The notes beneath the pieces were generated by a model that worked only from the letters and a program-made list of their open reading frames with translations, had not been told where the DNA came from and did not search any database. From positions 806,001 through 870,000 of the forward strand of contig WBMQ01000014.1 of the NCBI GenBank assembly GCA_016630905.1: DNA of 64,000 bases. The letters run 5' to 3'. This DNA comes from Capillidium heterosporum. Its lineage: Eukaryota > Entomophthoromycota > Entomophthoromycetes > Entomophthorales > Capillidiaceae. Positions 25,266 through 37,551 of this stretch are shown piece by piece; positions within the stretch are counted from its first letter, which is position 1; each line of letters begins with the position of its first letter. Both the position numbers and the translations under genes were made by a program.

Positions 25266-25329
25266 TTGTTAAGATACTAGTTTTTAGTAGCATTTTAGAG
25301 ATTTAAATACTCTTTTAGTATCTTAACAA
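25266..25329. repeat. 64-bp element with 14-bp perfect terminal inverted repeats, copy 1
   Basis: Begins TTGTTAAGATACTA and ends with its exact reverse complement TAGTATCTTAACAA. Related copies lie at 58247-58309 (same orientation, decayed) and 60287-60350 (opposite orientation). It is MITE-like in form; no transposase is visible. Confidence 0.65.
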
Positions 25330-25881
25330 TACTTATTATAGATTACTAATATATAACCAAAACTAAGAATATAGAAAAATAATCAGAATATCTAACAAGT
25401 AGAATAGATTTCTGTTTAAAACTAGATATAAATGAAAAGTAGAAAATTGAAAGTTGGTAAGAGAAAAATGGTATAGTATATAAAGAAAATTTGTTGATAA
25501 CCTTATAATAAGAATTGTAATAATCAGAATTATTATATTACTAATATAATAATTAGGTTTAATTTTATTATTTTAATCTAACTTGTTATATATTTTTATT
25601 ATAATACTACTATTAGTTAAATCTAATAGTATTTTTTTAAACTCTATATTTTATTTAATTTATTAATATATATTATTCTTTTAGATAATTATTAATAACT
25701 TTAAATAATATAAAAGTTAATTAAAAATAGCTAATATTAAAAAATTTAGTATTAATAAGATAAATACTAAACTAATAATTTATAACTTTTAATTTTAATT
25801 ATTAAATAAAACTATAGCTAATTTAAAAAGATTTTCTTATATTAAAAGTATTTTATATATTTTTTCTAATAAATAATAAGC

Positions 25882-26480
25882 TGTAAGGAAATATTCCTAG
25901 ATTAGCTATAGTTTCATCCATAAACTAAATTTAAGTCTAAAAATGCTTTTATAATAGAAATCAATTCTGCAGTCATTATATCTTATTCCTTATACTTTTT
26001 AATAATTATGATTATCTTCTAAAAACACTAAATGAGTATCTAGAATATTTACTACTAAAAACAAGTCATCTATATAAGGCCTATAGTGAACTTAGTAGTA
26101 GATCAAGTAATTATTAAATAAATATATTGAATATTTGATATTTTTCTTCTGCTATTAGCATAATGTAAACTCTCTGCATAGTATAATTGAGAACTGATAA
26201 TTTGCATCCTTTTAAGACTAAGAGTTGCATTAACCTAACCTAAATCAATAACCTAAACTGAACCAAATCTGAAAACCTAAGCTAAATAATAGATTTAGCT
26301 ATATTTCTTAGTCTTATAGCTATAGTCAAAGTAGTTCTATCTGCTTATTGCTTCTGGATCTGACTCTAGGCACAATTATCCTCCCTGTATAACCTTTGTG
26401 TTAACTTTCTTAGCCTTTATAGAGTATTGGCTACTGTTACTGTTTGGTTGACTTTTGCTAATAAGCATTTTTAGTAAACA
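25882..26480 (-). repeat. LTR-like repeat, copy 1 (599 bp)
   Basis: Read on the minus strand it starts TGTTTACTAAAAATGC and ends TTCCTTACA, the TG...CA form of a long terminal repeat. It aligns by eye along its whole length with 59595-60132 and 60359-60965. Of the three it looks least decayed. No matching 5-bp target duplication was seen. Confidence 0.7.
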
Positions 26481-27159
26481 TTTCCCAATATAAGCTTTTA
26501 AATTAATAAATCTAAAGTAGTAAATTATATTATAAATAGAAATAAAGTCTAAAAAGGTAAAATATTATTTTTAATATAAAGATATAAAAAGTATAAAAGT
26601 AATTTGAATTTAAATATACAAATTTACTTTTTATTTAAAATTTTTATAATTAATTTTATTATATATTATTTATACTTAATACTTTACTTTTCTACTATAA
26701 TTTATCTAATTTAATTCAAGCTTTAGATTTAATTAGGATATAGCTATCTTTATTAAAATTTTACTTTAATATATATATAAAAGTTATTAGTTTAATAGTA
26801 TACTTTTAATATATATTATAAAATAGCCTTTATAAATTTTGAATCTATATATTAGTTTTTATCAATTTAAGTTAATAGAAACTAATACTTTAGTTTAGGC
26901 AATATATATATAACTATATAACTACTCTTTAGATAAAATTGCAGGCTTAATAAGCACTTTAGCTGCAAACCTGCATAAGTGTATTGAGAACACGGCTATG
27001 CTATATTATTGGTCAAATGGGGGCTTCAACTCTTTCACAAGTTTTCATTCGTCTATTTAGCTTATCCATTTAACCAATTGGAGGCAAACTTTATGTTTCG
27101 TTTCTACAAAGATAGAAAAAACATTGGATTGACAAGCAATACCTTTTCAACTAAAACAA

Positions 27160-28903
27160 ATGCTAGAAAATACGACTACGGCCATCACAAGTAACACCAA
27201 CAAGTTTATCAAGATAGGCGACACTCGAGAGCAAGCTATAACGGCAGACTTGAGAAAAGAGAACCTCCTTCGTATAAAAAAGATATTCAAGTCGCGTACT
27301 GGATTTGTATATGATGTACGCATGATCAACCATGACGAGCTCAAAAGCTCACGCGACCAGCATCCCGAAAGTCCCATTCGAATTTATAAGATATTTAAAG
27401 CCTTGGAAGAGAGTAAATGCCTTGATAACTTGACAAGAATAAACTTTCGACCGGCCCAAGATTTCGAATTGGAGTTATTTCACGATAGAGAGTATATAAA
27501 TTTTATGGGCCTAGTTAAAAGTAACTTTAAAGGATTTTTAGGTAGAATTTATTGATATATTGTCTAGCTAAAAGCAAAAAGGACCTTCAAGATTTGACCG
27601 AGTCGGAAGATAGTGTGTATTTTAATGTCAATACTGACTATTGTGCAAAGCTAAGTTGTGGTGGTGTTATCGAATTATTGAGGAGTGTTGTTGTTGACAA
27701 GATTGATAACGGGATTGCGGTTGTTAGGCCACCGTAATAGTGTAGTTTTAAATTTTTAGCTGACAACATTTTAGGGGGCATCATGCTGAGAAGGATAGGG
27801 TATTTTTATTAATTTGTTTCTCGCACTAATATAACTATTCCATGCTTCCTATATTCATTTTAGGCCATGTAACTTTTTATATGATTGTATTTAACTTTAA
27901 TTTTCCAACTACCATAGGGGCTTTTCTATTTTCAACAACGTCGTAAGTACCCTTCCTTCTATTCGAATTGATTTATGGCATTTGAGCTTATAAAGATTTA
28001 CTAGGCAGTGGCGGTTATGAAGATGCGCAAGACTTATGGAGTTAAACGCGTTCTCGTTTTAGATTGGTAACGTACTTGATAATACATATACTCATTTAAG
28101 TTCAATAGGGACGTCCACCATGGTAATCCGCTTTTTATTTCCCATGTACATCAGCTAATGCCTGATTGAAAGGGAATGGAATTCAACAGGCATTCTATGA
28201 CGAAGAGGATGTACTGTACATCTCACTACACAGGTACACGCCTGAGTTCTACCCTGGAACAGGACATTCTAGTGAAGTTGGTGCTGGGCCCGGTATCGGT
28301 CGGTAAGTTTCTATTGAGTATATTAGTTTTGTTTATATATGGCTATTGTTGCCAGTAACGTCAACATCACGTTTACTGAGACTGGGATGGATGACCATGA
28401 CTACATATACGCGTTCCATTCGTTGATCATGCCCATTGCTTTAGAGTTCAACCCCGAACTCGTAGTTGGTAAGCTTAAACTGGAATGTAGATATTAACGA
28501 AAGCAAAACTAGTTGCAGCTGGTTTCGATGCAGGCTCAGGGTACTTTATAGTTTTGTGTTTTTGTATTGAGTTATCTTAGGTGATCCCCTAGGTGAATTC
28601 AAAGTCACGCCCAACGGCTACGCTACCATGACCCATTTACTTATGGGTCTCGCTAATGGCAAGCTGGCCATCTGCTTGGAGGTAACTAGTATTTTTAATA
28701 TTTATTTCGTCTTATGTGGTGGCCTTCCTTAGGGTGGATATAATTTGAACGCCATTGCCAATTCGGCATTGGCCGTTACAAAGACACTGCTGGGTATGCA
28801 GCCTACCCCTATGGGCCCTATCCTACCTTCACCGACTGGATTGAACAATGTCAAAGAGGCTATCGCCATCCATTCAGAGTACTGGGACTGTCTACAGAAG
28901 TAG
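27160..28903 (+). CDS. Hda1/Clr3-type (class II) histone deacetylase, 11 introns
   Basis: A zinc-dependent lysine deacetylase of chromatin. Joining 12 exons gives about 380 residues. The catalytic core is [120 protein letters not shown] and [13 protein letters not shown]. The active-site HH pair and the zinc ligands ([17 protein letters not shown]) are intact. One exon (27864-27868) is only five bases, GCCAT, between introns of 64 and 49 nt; it supplies the Ala-Met of the conserved AMGF. The stop follows DCLQK at 28901. It ends soon after the core, so the Arb2-like C-terminal domain of yeast Hda1 is absent. Confidence 0.93.
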
Positions 28904-31281
28904 ATGGAGGTAAAGGTATCTTTTGCACTTTTTGTTTGGAGGTTTCGGTAGGCTGATGTTTGATGTAAATGATGTTGGAATATTTACTTTGCATCTAAAT
29001 GACATGGTTATTAGACATGTCGATTGTTGGATAAAGATATGAATCTTTGAACTTTTTAATTAAATAGTTGTGTAAAGTTTTGACTTTGGATATTGCTTGC
29101 TGTGTAGTGATTTAATTTTTATTAGTTTTGGCTGCTACTATAGATAACTTTATCTATTGTTTTACATTATTCGGTTGGTACCATAGAACTACGTTTGTTA
29201 TCCATCCAATATACCGGATATACTGAAATCCGTACTAAAGTAAGCTAGTTCAACCCTATTTGTAAATTTGTTGGAAGTAGTTTCCTACCTATGAAATTTT
29301 CAAAGCATCATTCGATAGCTATATCTACTAAGCTTTGAAGTGATAAACATCAGAGGTTAAATTCAGTTGTTAATTCCTAACCTATTCCAGCAAAAAGTTA
29401 ATGTAGTGAAATGGATAGATTAAATATAAGCTTCCGACTTTAGTTGGTTAACGATAAGTATATGATGGCTGACATTTGATCAAAAGACGGTATTAATTAC
29501 AGTGATTTATTTCGGTAAACTTGGTGGGATTAGTTTGGCACAAATTTATTAAAAGTTGTAGCACTTGGAATTTACAGAGTTGAAGTAAATCTTTTTGATA
29601 AGGTTTTATATATTCTGCTAAAGGGTACTTGGAGTCTGTCTTGAAAAGATATGCTTGATAAATCCTAAGCTTTTTGTATCATAATCAGTTGCTTTTACTA
29701 CTTTATAGCACTATTAATTTAGAATGTTGAATAGAACTTCTTGAACGGACTCTACTTCACACCTAATCTGAAATTTGATGTATATGGAATCAATATATAC
29801 AATGAATCGAATTTATCCAATTCAATTGTTCCGTACAGTGGCCTAAATACAACTTATAAACCGCTGTAATGAGTTTTGATAAAAGGCTTGAATAGGCTCG
29901 GCTTAAGTTTTTATAGCTTTATCAAGGAAACGATAAGATCTTTAAACTACTACTAAATTTCACTGACTTCAGTTGATGTATCAGCTATACCAGGTATGGC
30001 TATACGATCCTACATTAGATTAGTCATCTGAAAGATAGAGTTGACCTATAATCGAGCCATGGTAGTAAATTCCGGGAATTTCAACATTGGTGGTTGCAAA
30101 GTTGCTTTAAAGGAAGACAACACCGTTTACTTATATCAACGGTGGCCCTAACTAGGTTTTTACTTGATTTGGTAAAAGTTCTAGGAACTTTGTTAGCAAC
30201 TTCACGCTACTGTAGTTCCGAGCTCTAGGTAAAATATCTACAGTTTTGCATTCAAGTTTTTCGCCATAAGGTCCGGACATAATTATCCATCCAATTTCAA
30301 AGCTTGGCTCCCCTAAAAGTAAAATTGCTATTGCAGTTCCTGCCACTATCCATTTTCCATACTAGGCAATCAGCTCTTTCACAAGACATTTCCAAAAGTC
30401 AAACTAGTCCCTATATGGATAGACACTAAAATACTTCAAAAGGAGATTCTAGAAGTAGGACCGACATAGTGCAATTAATAAATTTTGTAACCCAATCTAC
30501 CACCAAATTTACCCCTATAGCAATGTATTAGGGCTACTTTGCACTACACCAACCCCAAGCAAATTTAGTAGAACTAACGTTCTAAATTTTTCTCCAGCTT
30601 GGCAATTGATTTGAAGTGCCTATAGTCTCCTTTCCAATACCCACACCATTTGGATGTAGAGTTGTCATTGGCTTATTTTTGGTAAATTTTGTATTAGAAA
30701 TCGAGTCATTTCCTTCCAAAAACTTTGCAGTAGAAATCTACTTTGGTCACATGGGAAATTTGCTTTGTAGCCAAGGATTCTAATAAGAACACTCAAAGTT
30801 TTGTCAAAGGTGGATGCCATACCCCTGGATACTTGTAGATGAATTTGGTATCTTGGCAGACCCATGTGGCCACGATGTGAAGCATCAGCCCTGTAAGCGT
30901 GTCGTTGAAAAGTTTTGGTACTTGGTTCAGGTGATGGGAGCAAGTTTGACCTTTGTAAAGCCCACACCGACTGATGAGAAATAAAATTCCTTTGAAAGGT
31001 AGCCTTGGCAAATAAATAGACGTACTTTCATACAGCTGCTGTATCATATCGTAAATGTGTTGCTATATACCTACTTGTCATGCCCTCCTAGTACAAAGTT
31101 GAAGCTTTAGTATATGAAGTTGAATAAAGAAAACTATTTAAAAAAAGGAAAATATTTTATTTTAGTATACAATACAAAGTACAATGGATTTTGGTTAGAG
31201 GTTAGATGTTGGGATGTGGGTATGGTCTATAAGTTAACAGTGCATGAATTAGAAGTTGAGCTACATACTTGGGTATAAAGC
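28904..31281. other. intergenic, 2.4 kb
   Basis: Downstream of the deacetylase. Two overlapping minus-strand frames (30665-30967 and 30793-31047) have no recognised motif or start context. Nothing else was supported. Confidence 0.4.
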
Positions 31282-31590
31282 CTACAGCTGCAAAGTCTCC
31301 AGCCTACAGTCGGCGTCGTTTATATTGATCGATGATAGCACTGAATCCAGACACCTCTCCCAAACTTGGAAGCTCGACCTATGTAGAGCATCTTCGTTAA
31401 TAGTCAACTTTGGCGTAGTCGTGAACTCATCACTGTCGTACTCAAAGTCCTCGTCAAAGGTAGTAAAGGTGGGGGAAAGTGACCTCAACTCGCATCCGAT
31501 GGTGATGTCCTCGTCCTGTTGCAGGTCAATCTTGAACAGATTCTTGGTATTGATGGTAGGCAAATTGTGGAAGTTTGATAGAGCGGACAT
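31282..31590 (-). CDS. Hypothetical acidic 102-residue protein
   Basis: Not recognised. The frame starts MSALSNFHNLPTINTKNLFK and is rich in Asp/Glu and Ser/Thr (for example TTFDEDFEYDSDEFTTT), with two scattered cysteines and no signal peptide or membrane segment. The main support for a real gene is a TATA element 71 bp upstream of the ATG on the same strand, the spacing seen for other genes here, and codon use better than the surrounding AT-rich DNA. It ends LETLQL; a further exon is possible. Confidence 0.5.
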   Translation of the reverse strand: MSALSNFHNLPTINTKNLFKIDLQQDEDITIGCELRSLSPTFTTFDEDFEYDSDEFTTTPKLTINEDALHRSSFQVWERCLDSVLSSININDADCRLETLQL

Positions 31591-31660
31591 ATTTTGGTAG
31601 TTTTGGTTTGGTTAGTTGGGAAGTTGGTTAAAACTAAAGTTGATGGGGATCTTCCACTCT

Positions 31661-31669
31661 ATTTATACT
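31661..31669 (-). promoter_or_regulatory. TATA box of the 102-residue gene
   Basis: On the minus strand it reads AGTATAAAT, 71 bp upstream of the ATG at 31590. Confidence 0.5.
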
Positions 31670-33822
31670 TTCAAATCAAGTGATTTAATCAGTTGAAATC
31701 CAAATTGAGGCAGGCAAACTCAGCCTTCGTTATTTCCCAAAATCTACAAATTTTGTTATCAGCTTCCGCAAGCCTAAACTATGGTTTTACTTGAGTCAAC
31801 TTATTCCAATGCGTAGGCAGGTATAAATTTGGATAAAGAGCAGTGCTTTTGGTCTAAAGATGATAAATCTGATTCAGATCTACGCTTTATCCCTAAAGCG
31901 CAGGATTGTGACTAGAACGGAATCCCCAATTAGTATGAGACATGAACTCAATCATAGACGCATTGAGTAATAAAGCCTTGAGTTTTCATAAATATTTTGG
32001 AACTACGGTTTCGCAGTTATAAATATCGTAAGATTACATTGCTATAAAACTTCAGCCCACTTGGAGCCTTGGAGCCTTGAGTAGTAAAGGCCTAATGCTT
32101 GAAAGCAGCTAAAATTAGCTTTGTAGGGCGGAGTGAGATAGTTGTGCTTAAAAGCTGATAACAAAGAACTAGAATCCGATATGATTCACCGTCATCTTTA
32201 AACCGTTAAATTGCTGTTATTTTAAACTTTTGAATGGGTTATTACATATGAAATTCCCCGTCCAAAACTCAAAAGGAGGAGGTAAACAATAAATTTGGAC
32301 ATCTAGAAGAGTTGGTAGAGATACTTTTGCACATCGAATTGCCCAATTTAGTCATAGTTGAAGAATTGATAAGGTTTAGGATAAATTGGAATGGAACTTT
32401 GCCGAATTTTTAGTGCAATTGATGCGAGCAAGTCCGGCGCCCTCTTATAAGCAGCTTAGAATCCATTAGAAACCTACCATTTGAACACACCCTGCTATTC
32501 CTTTCCCTTCCCTCTCCTAACCACCCCGCCGTTTAAAGTAATTTGTCTTGGTTTTAAGTTGTTAGTCAACTTTGGCAAACCAATACATAATTTAGCTGCC
32601 CTTTATTATCACGAGGAACCTGGCACCTTTTACCTTTCAGCCTGGTGGAGATTTTGAACCGGTTATTGAAAATCCGACCAACTTCAACTTTCCCAATTTA
32701 CTATGTCTCGGCTACACCTATGGCAATGCGAAAGTTGAGTTGAGATGTGATTTGACTGTAATTTTCACTTCAAAGTGACATCGTATATGTAACTGCTTTT
32801 AAAAGGAACGTTATCAGTATACATTGCATGAAAGCCTACACCAGTTCAAAATCTGTCTTTATAGCTAATAAGCTGGGTGTATAGTATTTCAACTTACAGG
32901 ATCTAAAAGTGGAAGTTCACGTCATGCTCTTCAATCATTGCTAAGTTTTAAAGGAATTGGTTGGTTAGCTCGGGAAATTGGCTTCATAAGCTGAAATTCT
33001 ATGAGTTTCATATACTGCTGTAACCTCCGTGCTGTATAGAAAGTACAATTCCAACCTTTTATTTTGAAAGAGTAGACTAGATAAAAGGGACGGAGGTAAT
33101 ACCTAGGTTTTGTGGTTGGGCAAGGATACTAAAGCCTTTGCGAGCATACCTAAATCGACATGGTATACTTTCAAACCTATAAGCATATCTTAATGAATTC
33201 TATTGAAAGGGTATCTTGCAAGTGAGTATTCCTATAAAATTGAATACCACTGGGATAGAGCCATGATAAAAGTAATAGAGTTCCATCAGCCATTGGAGCT
33301 ATAAACATAAATTGTCAAGGTCTATAGCTATATTTGACAATTGGTCAAATTTTCAAACACTAACAAACTTGTGAAAATTACAGCTAGTGTTCTGCAAACC
33401 AAATCATGATTCTTCAAGCCAACCAATTATTCAACACAAAATCACATTCTTTTGGAAAATGGAGGGAATCATGATTTGTTTTGGAGAGCACCAAGTGCAG
33501 CTTACTGTTCGAATATATTTGGTAGTTTTCATAAAAGCCAAAGCTTATTGAATAGAAATAGCTGAAATTCTATCTCCAGTACTAAGCTAGATAGAACTTG
33601 GGTTTATAGATAGTTTGTAATTATATATCTAAAAAACCAATTTGGATTTTGTGATCTGTAGCATATATTTTTGACCAGAGTTAAAGATTTAGTTTCTCAA
33701 GGAGAAAGTCGAAGCAACATAAGCTTAGCTCAGCCCTAGCCAATTATACCATATTGATACGAAACCAAGCACCATTAAAAAGCCAAGCAGTAAGGAGTAT
33801 GAATCCAGCTTAGAAAATACAG
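31670..33822. other. intergenic, 2.1 kb
   Basis: Between the divergent 102-residue gene and PI31. Contains a 13-bp perfect inverted repeat (33400-33412 and 33466-33478). No exon was recognised. Confidence 0.45.
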
Positions 33823-35007
33823 ATGTCAGATCCCAATAACCGTAGTACCAGTCAACCCTTAGGCCTGAGCAACCTAAACTTTCTACTTAACCAAGCTATC
33901 GAACAATGGACTTCAAGTAATGAAAACAAAGCAAGCGTAAAGATCGACAACCGTAGTCAGCTTTTGGCCTTGGTAGTACATCTTTCATTCTTGGCAGTTG
34001 GCTTTCGGTCAAAAGCAAGTACAAGTGCACCTTCAAGTAACTGCATTTTATTTCAGGCCAACCAACTAACAATAATTTTCTCTAGATAGCGAGAATAGCA
34101 ATCAAACCACGATTTATATAGAAGCTGGTTGGAATTCAAATGAACCTTACTCGTTTCAATACACGCATTCCCAGTCCCAACTCCAATTTGTGACGAAAGC
34201 AGTCAGCTTAGGTAACCATCTTGTTCTAAGTGCAGCTACCTTAGATGCAACCAGCGATGTCTACCTCCTAAAGCTAGTTAGTGAAGATTTCATCCCCGAC
34301 CAAGTCAAATTCCCACTTGAATTTCAATTAACCGAAAGCTACAATCTACAGTCTTACTTTAGCAACCGTGCCAAGTTCGACCTGCTTTTGACTCAGACCC
34401 AGATTGAGCTCATCCAGAAGCTTATCCCCGGCTTACATAAGGAAGGTTACCAAGAGATTAATGCCGCTGCTGAAACTTCCCAAAGCCAAAGCTCAACTCA
34501 TCAACAACGTCAACCCCTCCATGACCCACCTAGGTTTAGTGGACGAGACCAAGATTATGACTTGGAAGATCCTTTACGATTTTCTACCAATCCGTTCAAC
34601 TATGGTGCAGCTGACTTGGATCCATTAGGTGGCCGTACCGGCCCAGGTTTACCTCGCGTCGGAGGTGGTAGTAGGCTTGATCCCTTTGGTGTTTTACAAC
34701 CTAACCCGACCGGTGGTATGATCCTAGGTCCCAACCACCCATTGTTCCGAGGTGGTTCGAGACCTGGTAGGGATTTGGAAGGAAATCTACCAAGTGGTGC
34801 TGTACCACCAGGTGCCCGATTCGATCCCGTCGCCCCCCAGTTCCCTGATTCTATGGGTGTACCAGCACCACGTAGGCCTAATCCCAATCGTAGGTTCCCT
34901 GGAGAACCTAACAACGACGAGTTCATGCCTCCAGTAAGTTTTTGTTAAGTTTATACTGATACCAACTTATTTTGTAGGGCTTCGGTAATGATCATATGTA
35001 TATGTAA
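33823..35007 (+). CDS. Proteasome inhibitor/assembly factor PI31 (PSMF1/Fub1) homologue
   Basis: PI31 binds the 20S proteasome and affects its activity, assembly and transport. Three exons: 33823-34036, 34086-34933 and 34978-35007, with introns of 49 and 44 nt. The N-terminal FP domain contains QLLALVVHLSFLAVGF, then IYIEAGWNSNEPYSFQY and AVSLGNHLVLSAATL. The proline/glycine-rich C-terminal half has the family order DPPRFSG, DLDPLG, GGMILGPNHPLF, GNLPSGAVPPGARFDPV, DEFMPPGFGNDHMYM. The last exon restores the PI31-type end (DDMYL-like), which would be missed without the final intron. Length about 363 residues, a little longer than usual. Confidence 0.9.
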
Positions 35008-35067
35008 AGTGTTTACGTTGATGAATATATTGAATTAAAGTCTTTGTTAAAATATCATCTCTTATAT

Positions 35068-35901
35068 TTAAATTCTATTTTGGTATATAAAAGTTACACA
35101 AGGTTTATTTAAAAATATGTAGAGGTAGGTGGATACATCAAAATCTAGCCTTAGATAGCTAAGGCAACGGGCTGCACCATCGGCAGAGATCTTGCAGGTG
35201 GTACCGAGTGCACAGGTGACGGGGAACTTTATGCCGTAGGCGCACATGACGATTCTGGCCCCATCGCAGATGGGCGCTTCGGTACCTTTACACCAGTCGT
35301 CGCCAACCTCTTTAGATGAATCGGGTTTAGCTTCCTCTTTCTTTTCTTCCTTGGGCTCCTCCTTCTTGACCTCTTCCTGCTTGGGCTCCTCCTTGGGCTT
35401 GACCTCCTCTTTCTTCTCTTCGGGCTTCATCTCCGGCTTAGGGGTGCTGATAGGCTGGATTTGGACTTGTGCTTTGGGCTTAAGAGCCATTCCTGGTAAC
35501 TGGTAGTCGCCACCAGTAACTATACCTTGGCAGTTGCTGGAGTCGGTAGGTTCCCAGTTGGCATCGAAAATCCCAGTATCTTCACCAAACAATTGCATAA
35601 AACTATTTTTGTTGAGATCTAAGCCCTTACCACCGCGGTCCAACGCCATGACATAGACAGTCTTGCCGTTGCCACTCAACTTGAGACAGGTCCCGCACAT
35701 GCCTTGGGTCAATCCCTGCACGGCAGTTATACGACTGATGTCCATATGCTTACCCAAAACACCGCAAAAGACAGGATTGGTGTCGAGGCTCGAGCTGATG
35801 GCGTCGTAATGGTGAGTAGAAATCCCCTGGCTCCCTGTTAGTTGACCAGTAATTAGGTTGAGGCTGAGGCTTGAAAGTAGGAGAGTGCCAAGAAATTGCA
35901 T
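35068..35901 (-). CDS. Secreted double-psi beta-barrel (RlpA/expansin-like) protein
   Basis: A signal peptide (MQFLGTLLLSSLSLNLITG) is followed by a DPBB-like domain: THHYDAISSSLDTNPVFCG, TQGMCGTCLKLSGNGKTVYV, VMALDRGGKGLDLN and FDANWEPTDSSNCQGI, with paired cysteines and an Asp in the expected place. Then comes a Lys/Glu/Pro-rich linker of about 65 residues (PEEKKEEVKPKEEPKQEE...) and a compact C-terminal cysteine domain (DDWCKGTEAPICDGARIVMC ... CKISADGAARCL). Cell-wall binding or remodelling is a family-based guess; no catalytic activity is shown. The last 28 residues (YLRLDFDV...) look like translated 3' UTR. One base further on, the frame would read RCLAI and stop, so the true end may be near 35155. 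Confidence 0.75.
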   Translation of the reverse strand: MQFLGTLLLSSLSLNLITGQLTGSQGISTHHYDAISSSLDTNPVFCGVLGKHMDISRITAVQGLTQGMCGTCLKLSGNGKTVYVMALDRGGKGLDLNKNSFMQLFGEDTGIFDANWEPTDSSNCQGIVTGGDYQLPGMALKPKAQVQIQPISTPKPEMKPEEKKEEVKPKEEPKQEEVKKEEPKEEKKEEAKPDSSKEVGDDWCKGTEAPICDGARIVMCAYGIKFPVTCALGTTCKISADGAARCLSYLRLDFDVSTYLYIFLNKPCVTFIYQNRI

Positions 35902-37551
35902 TGTCGTTGTAGTATTAGGTGGTGTAAGCTAAACCTTTTTATCAATGTATTAGTTGGGTGCTAATTTTGGTGGTCGTCTTCAATATATTGTTGGTCGTGG
36001 ACAAACTATTAAGTAAAAGTAAAGTTGGTGTGACGTTTTAACTCTTGTAAAGAGAACTATTAAGGAATATAGAAAGGTAAATCTACTGAAAGACAAATTT
36101 TAGTATCGAGCGGTACCTCTGCCCTTTTATACCAGTTTGTTACCCTTCCTTTCTTTTGCAATAAGGGTAAAATTATAGTTAGGATAAGTTGTTCTTTCAG
36201 AGTTTTTAGCTATCTTCTATTGGCTAGTTGTTATCAATTTTGCTTTTTAGTAATCAAATTCGCTTTATAGTATCCTTACCCTTTTCAACATTCTTTATTT
36301 ATAAACAGATCCTTAATTTAGTACTCCTTTGTACTGGATTCTAGCCAATAGCCAAAGCAGTATACACGGAAATGGAAGTGCTTTTAATTGGAGGCAAATT
36401 AAGCCAATGGAATGAGCCTAGGTTAAAAGTAAATGGATCTAATTGAGGTTTGATCAAGAAATAGGCTGGGATCTATCATGCAAAGTAACTTGAAAATACA
36501 AGCTTTTAGTCAAGATAAAGAACAAGGCTCTTTAAGGAGGGATCGATTGGCAAACTTGCTTCGAGCCCAATGAGCTTAACAATCGATGGGTTTTAAAGGT
36601 TCAAATGAGTTTGCTATCTTTACTAACCCATCAAAGGAATAGGGTAAATACGCCTATGAAAACTTCGTTTAGGCTTCTCCAATAATAATTTAAGATTTGG
36701 GCTTCAATTGATTGCAAAGTGGTACTGATGGATGGCTAATCTATCTAATTGTGCGCTAATACATTGCTTTTGCTGAGTGCATAGCTCGCTACCATTGTCT
36801 AGAATTGGTAGCTAACTAATAGAGGCTTAATGCTTCCGTATTAGCTGATCTTTCGATGCTTTGCTTTTGTCTATGTTGGAAGGAGTGGATTTGCTTTTCC
36901 TTTGTTGATAAGGACTCATCAAGGCATAGGCGGAATTATCGATACTAGACACTATAATTGAAAGTTAATGGAGAGTAGTCAAGTAAAGTTTATATTTAGA
37001 CAGGACCTAGGTTTTTTTGTTGAAAATGTATAGCTACTTTGACAAGGCCATTTACATAGCTTGTAAATTGTGCGGTGTCAAGTACATGTAGTTGGCTTTT
37101 GAAAAGTAATGAGTGTAGCAAAAGACAATAGCAGCCATTTTATTATACCGCTGATTAAAAATGGAATAATATTAATTAAAATGTATTGCTTTGTCCATTA
37201 GCTTTTGATGTAGTTCAATTTGATATACCTAGCACCACGATGTTAAGCTATTTATAGCTTTATAATGAATCTAATTGATGTATACAAAGTCTAAAAATTC
37301 AAAATGGCTTTTGGATATAATAGGCAATAGATTAGCATGGGCTATTAAAACGTACATTGCCATAGGATATAATATTGGTCTTAGCTTGTTGTACTATTAA
37401 TTTAACAGGCTCATTCAATAATAAATAAAATCAATTAAAGCAAAAAGAAATATGACTAAATTCATTAGAAAGAACCCCAATAAAGCTTGCAGATAAACGT
37501 TCATTAGCAAAATGTTAGAAATAGACTACTAATTAGGTGGTAGTGGATGCC
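35902..37551. other. intergenic, 1.65 kb
   Basis: Promoter of the DPBB gene (weak GATAAAAAGG element at about 35934-35943) and 3' flank of the SYLF/SH3 gene. Nothing else was recognised. Confidence 0.45.

Larger units (their letters stand above)
23459..27159. other. AT-rich repeat island
   Basis: About 3.5 kb of extremely AT-rich sequence without gene-like frames. It holds one LTR copy (25882-26480), one short terminal-inverted-repeat element (25266-25329) and a block at about 25010-25560 that recurs in a more decayed form at about 57990-58560. It ends abruptly a few hundred bases before the deacetylase gene. Confidence 0.75.

Noticed and set aside
30665-31047. Two overlapping minus-strand frames of 84-100 codons
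   Set aside because: No recognised similarity and no spliced model that joins them.
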